Assembly (NCBI RefSeq): GCF_002813555.1
Contig: NZ_CP025057.1
Span: 186,001 to 250,000, forward strand
Direction: 5' to 3'
Source: Spiroplasma floricola 23-6
Lineage (GTDB): Bacteria > Bacillota_I > Bacilli_A > Mycoplasmatales > Mycoplasmataceae
Length of the DNA: 64,000 nt
This document shows, piece by piece, positions 54,442-63,813 of this stretch. Made by a program: the position numbers and the translations under genes. How positions within the stretch are numbered: the first letter of the stretch is position 1; every line of letters starts with the position of its first letter. The notes below the pieces were generated by a model. It was not told where the DNA came from. It saw only the letters and a list, made by a program, of their open reading frames with translations, and ran no database searches.

Positions 54442-56190
54442 ATGGGTATGTTTCAAGGATTAATTAATTATATTTTATGATTACCATGTAAATGAATTTT
54501 ACAACTTTTAAATGCTGTAAATGATGTTGTAAAATATTTAGCCACAGATTTATTTGAATCAATACTATTTGGAAATAAAGTAAGTGATTGAAATCAAGTT
54601 TTAATACCTTCAACTTATTATCGAATATTGATAGTAGCTGCTGTATGTTGATTAATATTTTTAGTATCAACATTTATTTGTCATTTAAAAAAAGATATTA
54701 TTGAACATGAAGAAACACCAATTACTAAAAAAATTATGGAGTCTTTAAAATACTCTACATTTTCTGCAATTTTGTTAATATTTATTCCTTTATTTGTTTG
54801 AATTTTAGTAAAAATGACTTCAGTATTAACACAAGGTCTAATGATTGCTTTTGGTTCAAAAAATACAAGTATTGCTGATTTACTTTACAATATGGGAAAT
54901 CCAAACTGAGATGGAAAAATAGTAGAACAAAATGGAAATTATCCTGTTCCAAGTAATTTAACTCAATGAAATATGGTAGTAGAATTAGTAGGATTATCTA
55001 TAGTCTTTATTTGTCTATTATTGGTTATGATAAATATTGTTACAAATACTTTTGCAACTTTCTTTTATTTCATATTAACTGGTTTTTATGCTTTAACTGC
55101 AGTATTTGACCAAGGTGCAAGAATGAAAGATTATTCCAAAACTATTATTGCAAATAACTTTATAATTTGCTCAACTATGGTTATATTTAGTGTTTATTCA
55201 AGTTTAATTCAAATATCTTTTAACTCTATGAGTAAACTAGGAATGAATGGATTTACAAAAATGTTATTACAACTTGCATTAGCTTGTGGAGGAGGACTGT
55301 TTGTAGTTAATGGAGATCAATATGTTTCTAGATTAGTAGGAGAAAATATTAGTGGTGTAAGTAGTGCAATGCAAGGATTGGGTGCTTTAAAAGCAGGAGC
55401 AATGTTAGCAGCGGGTTTAGGAGTTGCAGCTATGAAAATGAGTAAAAAAGGTTTAATTGGTAGAAAAAATTTTAGTAACTCATTAAAAAATGATTTAAGT
55501 AGTTTACAAGGTTCTAATGACTCTATAAATAATCAATCAAATGAAGAGTCTTCTAATGAAACTGTTCAAAATGGAACTCATCAAAATAAAATGCAACAAG
55601 CGAAAGAGAATTTTGTTAAAAATAGACAACAAGCAATGTCAAAATATCAAAAAGGTGGTATTTTAGCTTTAGCAGGTTTAGGAGTAGCAACAGCATTTCA
55701 TGGTACAAAAACTGCTAAGAATTTAATAGGTTCATTTGTTGGTACAAAAGCAAGTAGAATGATGAGACGTGAACAGTTAAAAGAACAAACTAGAACTTTA
55801 GGGAAAGGATTAGCAAATGTTGGAGCAAAAACCTTAGGAGTAGCAGGAGCTACTTTTGGAGGAGTTGCAAAAATGACTGGATTAGATGTTACAAGAGGTA
55901 AAATATTAAATGAGCGTGGTAATGTTTATAAAAATGCAAAAGCTGAAAAATATAATGAAAAATTAGAGTCTAAATTTAATGAAAAAATAAATAAATTTGA
56001 TGCAATGACATCTAATCAAATAATAAATAGTAATGGAATTAATAAATCAAAAGAAATTAAAAAGGCTAAAGAATTATTACTTTTAAAAAGAGAACAAAGA
56101 GTCTCGTTAAAAGAGTTTAAAGAAGATTTTTCAATTAAATCAAAAAAATGAGAAAAATATGCTGATAAAGAAAATAGTGATAATAAATAA
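54442..56190 (+). CDS. VirB6/TrbL-like conjugation membrane protein
   Basis: 582 residues. Hydrophobic helices span about residues 5-30, 55-75, 95-125 and 180-320, then an Ala/Gly-rich, basic cytoplasmic tail with long helical stretches (GALKAGAMLAAGLGVA, then Asn/Gln/Lys-rich). This layout matches the polytopic channel component of type IV secretion systems and the mycoplasma ICE protein family named after Mbov_0396. Start ATG 54442; the leader element lies upstream. It forms one transcript with the next genes. Confidence 0.82.
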
Positions 56191-56258
56191 TTTCACTATT
56201 TTTTTTTAATTCAGGAGTTATAATTATTAAAAGAAGGAAAAAGGAAAAAAATTTATTT

Positions 56259-57050
56259 ATGGGACAATCTTTGTTAAGCAGGTTATTATTTGGAAATCAA
56301 GATCCAGAAAAAGTTGCAAAATATAATGCACATCAAAAATGAATAAATTCTAAACAATATAGAGATTTAGAATGGCAAAGAGAAGCAAACAATGAAGCAA
56401 AAAAATTAATAAGAAAAATACTTTTAATAAAAAAATTATCTAAATCTAATTCTGATAAATCTAAAGTATTATGAAATAAATTTTGTGAAAAAGAACCAAA
56501 GTATTTTTTAGATACTTTAAATGGTTTTAAAAGAACAATTCCAGAAAGAGAAAGATGAGGATGTGACAAAAAAACTATTGAAAATTTTAAAAAAGGATAT
56601 ACATCTCTTAAAATATACCACTTCAATATGTGACTTTCCTATGAAATTCTAAGAAAAGATAAAGTATATGAATGAATTATGTCTCCAAGAACAAAAAATG
56701 AATTTGAAAAAAATAATCAAGAATGAATTGAAAATAAATATAGTCCATGGGGATATAAATTAAGTGAGAAAGAAAAAAATAAGAGGGAAATTAATAGAGA
56801 AAAAGATTTTGATTATTTAAAATATTTAAAAGAGCAATTTTATATTCCATTATTAATAAAAAAACAAATTCAGTTTGGAGTTTATAATTTGATTTCAAAA
56901 GAAATATGTCATTCAGAATTAAAACAAGTTAATATTAATTCCAATGAACAAGTTGAAAAACAATTAAAATTATTAAAGCGTCAACAAGAAATTTTAGATA
57001 GACAAATTGAGTTGGAAAAATTAAAAGATAGAAATAATAATAGAGGATAA
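56259..57050 (+). CDS. Hypothetical element protein, Lys/Glu-rich
   Basis: 263 residues, charged, largely helical, no signal or membrane segment. The C-terminal 40 residues are a likely coiled coil (KLLKRQQEILDRQIELEKLK). ATG 56259 after AAGGAAAAAAA. It lies between the VirB6-like gene and the Thoeris pair, ending 4 bases before thsA. Function unknown; it might be an element protein or a defence accessory. Confidence 0.7.
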
Positions 57051-57054
57051 GAAA

Positions 57055-58461
57055 ATGAATAATAGTATTATAAAAAAATCATTTATAAAACAATTCGCTC
57101 AAAAAATATTAGAAAAAAAAGCTTTAGTTTTTTTGGGTTCTGGAATAAATAAAGAGGTTGGTTTACCGGATTGAAAAGAATTAATGCAAGATTTATATGA
57201 AGATTTGGATATTAAAAATAGTGAACAAAATTACATTGATTACATTGATTTAGCACAATTTTTAATACATTCAACTAACGGAAGACATGATTTAATAACT
57301 AAAATTTTAAAAAAAATAGATATTGATAAAGATCCTGGACCAAATCTTTTAGAAATTTGTAAATTACCTGTAAAAGAATTTTGAACAACGAATTATGATA
57401 ATTTAATTGAAAAATCAATGCTAAAATTGAATAAAAAATATAAAAAAATTGTTACAAAAAATAATTTTGCTTTTTTGGAACCATATTTAACTAATATTTA
57501 TAAAATGCATGGTGATATTGAAAATGAAAATAAAATAATAATTAGTAGAAAAGATTATGATTCTTATGCTAATGAAAATTTATTTTTTTGAAATAAATTA
57601 ACTCTTGAATTAAGTTATAAAAGTTGTGTATTTGTAGGTACATCATTTAATGATTATAATCTTAATATTATTTTAAGTAAAATTTCTACTTTATTAGATA
57701 AAGAAGAAAAACCAAATCATTTTATTTTTTTTGAAAAAGATAAAAATGAGGAAATATTTAAATTACAAAATTATAAAAGTATTGATTTATTTAAAAGATT
57801 TAATATAAAAACAATATGATTAGAAAATTGAAATGAACTTCAAAATATTTTTAAAGAAATTAATAATAAAATTATAGAAAATAATATTTTTATTTCAGGT
57901 ACTGCTATTGAATTTAATAACAATTTTAATAAAAAGGAAGCTAAAAAATTTATTTCTGAATTAACTTATAAACTTATAGAAAGACAATTTAAAATTTTTA
58001 GTGGATATGGAATAGAAATAGGAGATAGTGTAATAACAGGAGCAATGTCAAAAATTTTGGAAAATAGTGAATTAGTAAGTACCGATAAATTAGAAGTTTT
58101 ACCTTTTCCACAATTTGTGAACGATGAAAATAAAAAAAATGAAATATGACAAAAAAATAGAGAGTATATGATTTTAAATTCTAATGTAGTAATTTTTTTA
58201 TTTGGAAATAAAAAGGACAAAAATTCTGAAAAAATAATAATTTCAAATGGAATGATAGATGAGGAATTTAAAATTGCTAAGCAATTAGGAAAAAAAGTAA
58301 TTCCTATTCCAATTACTGGTTATGCAGCTTTTAAAATTTTTGAAAAAATTGAAAAAGAAATAGAGAATTTTCCTTATTTAAAAAAACATATTGATACTTT
58401 AAAAAATACTAGAGATATAGATCAAATAATAAAAATAATTGAATCTGTAGTGGAATTTTAA
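57055..58461 (+). CDS. thsA: Thoeris defence effector ThsA (SIR2-SLOG NADase)
   Basis: 468 residues, close to the family's about 475. N-terminal SIR2 domain: LVFLGSGINKEVGLPDW (nucleotide loop), WTTNYDNLIEK with Asn113, and KMHGD with His152, the positions of the catalytic residues known in Bacillus cereus ThsA. C-terminal SLOG (STALD) domain: FISGTAIEF, FKIFSGYGIEIGDSVI, LPFPQF, FLFGNKK and PIPITGY, as in ThsA. When the cyclic ADP-ribose signal from ThsB binds SLOG, SIR2 degrades NAD and aborts phage infection. The start ATG is 5 bases after the upstream stop. Several UGA codons lie in the catalytic domain (Trp). Confidence 0.92.
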
Positions 58462-58482
58462 TTTTTAGAAAGGAGGTATAAA

Positions 58483-58917
58483 ATGAAAAAAGTATTTTAT
58501 AGTTTTGACTATGATGATAATTGAAAAGTACAACAAGTTCGTAATATTGGAGTAGTAACTAATGAAAATGTAGTTGAACCCTCAAAATGAGAAACAGTTA
58601 AAAGATCAGGAAATGAAGCAATTAAAAATTGAATAAATAAGGAAATTAATAATTCTGATGTAGTTGTAGTATTAATTGGTCAATATACTTATAATAGTAG
58701 ATGAGTTAAATATGAAATTCAATATGCTTTAAACAGTGGAAAAAAAATTATAGGAATACATATAAATAATTTAGGAGATAAATATGGTCGAAAATGCTTA
58801 ACTGGAAATAGTCCTTTTAATGAAATAAATGATTATAGAGCACGCTCTATTGAAATTTTTAATCCATCTATAAGTAATGCATTAAATGAAATTAAAAGTA
58901 TACTTTTAAAATTATAA
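58483..58917 (+). CDS. thsB: Thoeris sensor ThsB (TIR-domain enzyme)
   Basis: 144-residue TIR-like (DUF1863) protein. It begins KKVFYSFDYDDNWKVQQVRN, the diagnostic ThsB opening, and continues with VVVVLIGQYTYNSRWVKYEI, whose Glu78 aligns with the catalytic Glu of TIR NAD cyclases; GIHINNLGDKYG and NSPFN are further family features. On infection it would make a cyclic ADP-ribose isomer that activates ThsA. ATG 58483 follows a perfect AAAGGAGG, 22 bases after thsA. It is shorter than the B. cereus protein (196) but within the range of small ThsB proteins. Confidence 0.9.
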
Positions 58918-58941
58918 GTTATATGCTAATAAATGATTTAT

Positions 58942-58978
58942 AAGAGATATATTAGAAAATTAATAAATCTCTTTTTTA
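58942..58978 (+). terminator. Terminator after thsB, resembling the leader hairpins
   Basis: AAGAGAT (58942-58948) pairs with ATCTCTT (58967-58973), followed by T's; loop ATATTAGAAAATTAATAA. It matches the terminator half of the leader family but lacks the downstream antiterminator arm. Confidence 0.8.
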
Positions 58979-59012
58979 TTTTTTCAATAATTATTTTTAT
59001 TATAATTTTTAA

Positions 59013-59041
59013 TAAAAAAGAATAGACAATATATGTCTATC
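59013..59041 (-). terminator. Terminator of the minus-strand small gene
   Basis: On the minus strand ATAGACA and TGTCTAT (59022-59040) form a 7-bp stem followed by T's (59018-59013). Confidence 0.78.
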
Positions 59042-59052
59042 CTAATAATTTA

Positions 59053-59196
59053 TTATTTCTTTTTTGATTTATTTGTTTTTGTCTGAGATAATGCACTTCC
59101 TGCAATACTTTTAGTTCTTGCATTAGAGCGCCCATCTCTTAAAGCAGCAGAAGCTTTTGTTGCAACTGATTTACTTGTTTGTTTTTTATTTGCCAT
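59053..59196 (-). CDS. Small 'KSIAGSALSQ' protein, one-module paralogue of the 22157 gene
   Basis: 47 residues, basic. It carries the same module as the 22157-22396 protein: VATKAS, then LRDGRSNARTKSIAGSALSQ, in single copy with a Lys-rich tail. The frame was not obvious because of its shortness; homology to the other copy makes it convincing. No strong ribosome binding site. It is a minus-strand island between thsB and the VirB4 operon. Confidence 0.82.
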   Translation of the reverse strand: MANKKQTSKSVATKASAALRDGRSNARTKSIAGSALSQTKTNKSKKK

Positions 59197-59239
59197 TATT
59201 TCAAAACTTTTTTTGTTATAATTAAATTATGAGAATTAA

Positions 59240-59437
59240 TTAATTTTCATAATTTTCTTTATGCTTATTTTTAGAGTTAAGCAATCATTTTGTTAAATAA
59301 ACTAAAGTTATTGGGATTGATATTATTGTAAGAAATATTAATCCTATTTTTATTTCTATATTTGCAAATTGATAACTAATACATAAAATCAAATTAATAA
59401 AAATAAATAATAAAAATTTTTTAAAATATTTGTTAAT
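59240..59437 (-). CDS. Small membrane protein with probable ATT start
   Basis: About 65 residues: a Lys-rich start, two hydrophobic helices (LLFIFINLILCISY and IGLIFLTIISIPITLVYL), and a basic/Asn tail. No ATG, GTG or TTG fits; a GGAGG at 59446-59450 lies 8 bases before the ATT at 59437-59435, so ATT initiation is proposed. It is 43 bases upstream of the 59196 gene on the same strand. Function unknown. Confidence 0.55.
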
Positions 59438-59467
59438 AATTTAAACCTCCATTTCTATGAAAATAAA

Positions 59468-59497
59468 AAGGTTATACACTTGTGTCTATAACCTTTA
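59468..59497 (-). terminator. Hairpin upstream of the minus-strand small genes
   Basis: AAAGGTTATA and TATAACCTTT form a perfect 10-bp stem. On the minus strand it is followed by TTTTTATTTT, immediately before the GGAGG of the ATT-start gene, so it could be an attenuator or the terminator of a short upstream RNA. Confidence 0.6.
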
Positions 59498-59560
59498 GTT
59501 AACTAATAAGAATCTATATATTAAAATTTAAACATTTTTACTAAAAATCAAAATATTTGA

Positions 59561-59640
59561 TATAATAATTATGTCTAGATTTTATTTTGAAACCTATCTA
59601 GCATTTCAGGTTAAGCATCGCAAGTGCTTAACTTTTTTAT
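59561..59640 (+). ncRNA. Candidate small structured RNA
   Basis: An extended -10, TTGATATAAT (TATAAT at 59561-59566), is followed about 7 bases later by a 65-base segment without a reading frame. It contains CTAGAT/ATCTAG (59575-59580 with 59596-59601), a competing AACCT/AGGTT pair (59591-59595 with 59608-59612), and ends in a perfect terminator GTTAAGCA/TGCTTAAC (59610-59617 with 59625-59632) plus T6. That is promoter, structured body and terminator in 80 bases. It sits just upstream of the VirB4 leader. No known RNA family is recognised. Confidence 0.65.
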
Positions 59641-59760
59641 TTCATAATTATTTTAACATACTATAGTATTAAATATTTAAATTTATATATTTATTAATTT
59701 ATTTTATATTTGACAAAAATTTAAGTAAATAAAAATTACTTATAAAAGTTTAAACTAATA

Positions 59761-59840
59761 TATAATATTAATAGTTCACAAGAGATATGTTAGGAATACT
59801 GACAGATTTCTTTTTTTATTTTCCTAACATATTTATGAGC
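59761..59840 (+). promoter_or_regulatory. Leader element copy C (attenuator-like) with promoter
   Basis: TATAAT at 59761-59766; leader from 59773. Terminator form: AGAGAT (59781-59786) with ATTTCT (59806-59811, one G-U pair) plus T's. Alternative form: a perfect 12-bp ATATGTTAGGAA (59785-59796) with TTCCTAACATAT (59821-59832), extended by GTTCA with TGAGC (59835-59840). AAGGAGG for the VirB4-like gene follows 2 bases later. Confidence 0.82.
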
Positions 59841-59855
59841 AAGGAGGAAAATAAT

Positions 59856-62800
59856 ATGACTAGAAATCCAATCATTCCAGAAAATACAAATAAAAGAAAG
59901 TTTATAATATGACAACAATTAAATTTGACAATTATTGATCTTTCAGTATGAATAATCTTTATAGGTTTAGGAGCAATACTAGGCTTCTTTTTGTGAAAAC
60001 TAGGAGGAGTTTGAAAACCTATAGCTATATTATCTGCTAGTTTATGTTTAATTGCAGGCTTCTTATTAAATACTAAAAGTCAATTTCACAATAAAAAATT
60101 TTATGCTGTTATATTTGATTGATTTATATTTTTATTTGTAAATAAAAAATACAAATTAAAAAGTAAAAATAGTACTTTAAATTTAATACCTTATAAATAT
60201 ATTGAAGGAGAGTACATTTTATTAAAAAATAAACTCTACATGAGTTTAATAAAAGTTCAAGGAAACTCTTTTTTTGACTATGAACAAATTAAACAAAATA
60301 ATATATTAGAAAAAATTTGAGAAATTTATAATAGTTTAAAAATGGGAGGAAGCATAATAAAGCTTGATGAATTAAAATCAAGAAATCAAAGCTTATTCTT
60401 TTTAGAAGAGAAACGTCATGAATGAGAAGTAAAAAGAAAAAATGGAGAGATAAATGACAAACAGTATTTTTCTAGAGTAAGATTAATTGAAAAGGATATT
60501 GAAAAATATTCAAATTTTGAAGCTAATAGTGTATTAGAATGAATTGAAAAATCAATTTATATTGTTTTTTATGCAGAATCAATTGATCAGTTAAAACAAA
60601 TGGAGAATAAAATAATTAATGAATATAGAAGAGCAGATTTAAATGCTCATAAAATAGACATATCTAAAAAAGTTAATGTTTTAAATAAAATAGTAGATAT
60701 TGATATACTTGATGATAATGAAAATAACATTTTTAAATATAAAGATACTTTAGATGAATACTTTGCATATGATAGTTTAGAAAATAAAGCATCCTACTTA
60801 AAAATTGATAATAATCTTAAAATTTCAATAGGTTCAGTTGATCATTATCCAGGAGAGCCAGATTGTGGTTGACTTGGACAAATCTTTAATGTGGACAGTC
60901 CTGTTATAATTAACTTTAATAAAGTAAGTGACAAAGTTTTTCAAGAGACTTTGAGTAAAGCAAGAAGAACAGCAATAGCAACTGCTAATGCAACAAGTAA
61001 GAAAGAGATTTTAACACAAAGAAAGCGTCAACAAGAAATTGAAAAATTAGAAGAGTTTGCAGACACTATCGGTTATGGACATGATGAATTATATAAATTC
61101 AATATTTATATAATTAATAAAGGAATTAATAATAAAGAGTTAAATAGATCTATAAAAGAAACTAAGAAAATATTAAAACAACAGAAATTAACTTTATTTG
61201 CAAATCCATATAAACAAATTGAAGCATTTAGTGGTATGTTACCAAAACCTCATGATCCTTTAATGGAAATAAATGGAAGAGAAGTACCTTTATATTCATT
61301 AGTGTGAGGAATGCCTTACATTAACAATTCTTTAAATGATTTTCAAGGTTGATTTATAGGAAACAGTATTGTAGGAGATGAACTATTTTTTAATCCTCAT
61401 ATAAGAAATGAAGAAAGAAGAAATGCCAATATGTTCTTTGTTGCAACAACTGGAGCTGGAAAATCCACAACTATGCAAAGAATGCTAAAAAATGAGATAT
61501 TAAATGGAAATAGAGTCTATGTAATTGATCCTGAAAATGAATACTCAAGATTTGCTGATTATTTTGGTGAAGACAAGATATTTTTAGGTGATGGAATTTA
61601 TAAAATTAATCCTTTGCAAATTATGCCAACTTTATCTGATTTACAAAATGAAGAAGAAAAAGAAAAGATTGAGTACAATAAAAAATTTTGAAATATTGAT
61701 AAAGAAAAAATAATTAGTAAAGAATTTAATTTAAATGAAGCTTTAATTTTAAATCATCAAAGTATCATAGAAATATTGTTTAAAAATTTCTTTAATGATA
61801 TTAGTGAAGAAGATACACGTTATTTAAAGAATAAATTTTGATTCTTTTATAATTACTGATTAAATAATGCTTCAAATAAAAATATATTAGAATGAAAAAA
61901 TAATGAATTTCCTATTTTACAAGATTTTTATAATTGACTAATTAAGAATAAAGAAAATAATAGTTTATATAATAAATTATTAGAGCTTTTAGAAGATGGT
62001 TTTGTTATATCTCAAAATGATCTTAAAAAAGGTAGTTATTCTATGTTTTATAATGGTTATACAAGTATTGATATTTCAAATAGATACTTAACTATTTTTG
62101 ATATGAGTAGTTTAAAAGATGGAAGTGACAAAAGATTACTTTCAATGCAAATGTTTTTAGTAATTAAATTATTGGAAAGACAAGTAAAAGTAAATCATGG
62201 AAAAGAGTCAAATGTTGCACAAAGAATAATAGTTGATGAAGCACATTTATTAATGGACAAAGATTTTCCTATAGCTTTAGATTTCATTTTTAGAATGGTA
62301 AAAATGATAAGAAAAAGAAATGGGGGAATAACAATTATTACTCAAAATGCTGAAGATTTTCTTTCTAATGAAGAGATTGAGAAAAAAACTAAAGCTATTA
62401 TTAATAACAGTCAATATGCTTTTATTATGAAATCAACTGCAAAAAATATTGATAAAATTGAAAGTTTATATTCAGACAATGATGGATTTACTTATCAAGA
62501 AAAGAGTCATTTAATAGATGCTCCAAATGGAGAAGGTTTACTTATTACTTCAAGAACAAAAAGATTTTTATTAAAAATTGATGTTCAACCAGATGATTTT
62601 AAAATCATTTCTGGAGATGAAACTGATTTAGTAAAGTGAACTTTAAATTATTTAACTACCAGGTTATTTAATATAATAAGTGGTTTAAAATTTATTGATA
62701 TTGATCAAGAAAATTGTGTAGATGTTAATAGGGAAAAAGAAGAAAAAACTTTAATTATTAAGTTAAAAGATAATCACAAAATTAATGAGAGTTTATTAAA

Positions 62801-62951
62801 AAATAATATTGAAATTAATAATGTAAGAATTATTAATAACTCTTTAGAAATTAATTTTAAAGAGTTACATAAGGAAATTGCTATTAAATTTTATGATAAA
62901 GTAAGGAAAAAAATTGATTTAATAAGAGGAGAAAAAGAAAATGATATCTAG
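59856..62951 (+). CDS. VirB4-like conjugation ATPase with N-terminal PrgI-like helices
   Basis: 1031 residues. Residues about 25-65 form two hydrophobic helices followed by FHNKKFYAVIFDWF, the layout of small PrgI/VirB3-type proteins, here fused to the ATPase. Walker A is ATTGAGKSTTMQ (about residue 530), VYVIDPENEYSRFA follows, and Walker B is RIIVDEAHLLM (about residue 792), with ITIITQNAEDF as sensor. Energises the type IV secretion machine; it corresponds to the mycoplasma ICE family named after Mbov_0397. ATG 59856 follows AAGGAGG. The last 11 bases overlap the HU-like gene. Confidence 0.9.
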
Positions 62952-63201
62952 TACTAAAAAAGTTTATAAGAGTGAAATCTGTAATACCATTTTTCAAAAA
63001 ACTAAAATAAAGAAAAAATATATAAATGTCATTTATGATGAAATTTTTAAAGAAATTAAAAATCAACTTTTAAAAGAAAAAAAACTTACAATTAAAAATT
63101 TTGCTTCTTTAAAAATAAAAAAATATAATAATTCATTTTTTAAAAATTGCTTATCTTTAAGAATTAAAAAATCTTGTAATGGGTGAAAAAATGAAAAATA
63201 A
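62941..63201 (+). CDS. HU/IHF-like DNA-binding protein
   Basis: 86 residues. The pattern KSEICNTIFQKTKIKKKYINV, then EIFKEIKNQLLKEKKLTIKN and FASLKIKKYNN follows the N-terminal helices and first strands of HU/IHF proteins (as in ...GEKVxLxGFGxF). The beta-arm is shortened. It would bend element DNA, as HU does in recombination or transfer. The start overlaps the VirB4 gene's end, the last codons (UGA read as Trp) overlap the next gene. Confidence 0.75.
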
Positions 63202-63640
63202 ATATACTCAAATTTTAATAAGATTTAAAACAGATGAAGAAGTGGAATTATTAAACAAATTTAAAGCTATTTTTAAAACTAAAAGTGAAAGTTTTAATAA
63301 ATATATTAAAGGCATTATAATAAATATTATTGAAAATAATTTAGAAAATAAAGAAATAAATAAAACAAAAAATAAATTGAAAGATAATTTTAGTGAAATT
63401 TTAGAAGAAAATATTATTCCAAGATTTTATGGAATGGTAAAAACCATAAATGAAAAAAATTTAATAAAAATTGAATTATTAAATAGAAAAGTAAATTTCT
63501 TAATTCATGAATTAGGATTTAAGAGAATGATTGATGGTAGACCAATAATTAATGATATTACTGAAAAAGTAAAAGAGAAAAATTGAATGCTTGAAGAGGA
63601 ATTAAAAATAAATGATGAAATTCAAATAAAAAAGAATTAA
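63191..63640 (+). CDS. Hypothetical ICE-type protein
   Basis: 149 residues, Lys/Asn/Ile-rich, mostly helical. ATG 63191 is preferred (GGGTGAAAAA just upstream); an in-frame ATG at 63179 lies inside the HU-like gene. The first segment YTQILIRFKTDEEVELLNKF resembles ribbon-helix-helix openings, so a DNA-binding accessory role is possible. By position after the VirB4-like ATPase it could be the counterpart of the Mbov_0398-type ICE protein; this is inference from order only. Confidence 0.68.
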
Positions 63641-63709
63641 TAATATATAACTTTTCTTTCTACTTAATATAAGTTTTTTAGAATTGAAAATAAATTAATT
63701 AGAAAATAG

Positions 63710-63791
63710 TATAAAATATAAATAGTTCACAAGAGATATGTTAGGAAACTAACAAATCTCTTTTTTTATTTTCTAACATATTTTTGAGAAC
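63710..63791 (+). promoter_or_regulatory. Leader element copy D (attenuator-like) with promoter
   Basis: A -10-like TATAAA at 63710-63715; leader from 63724. Terminator form: AAGAGAT (63731-63737) with ATCTCTT (63756-63762) plus T's and an inner GTTAG/CTAAC. Alternative form: ATATGTTAG (63736-63744) with CTAACATAT (63773-63781), extended by GTTC with GAAC (63788-63791). It precedes the gene at 63814. Confidence 0.78.
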
Positions 63792-63813
63792 AAAAATATA
63801 AAGGAGAAATAAA

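Noticed and set aside
59561-59640. tracrRNA-like RNA
   Set aside because: No repeat-complementary segment, no CRISPR array and no cas9 nearby.
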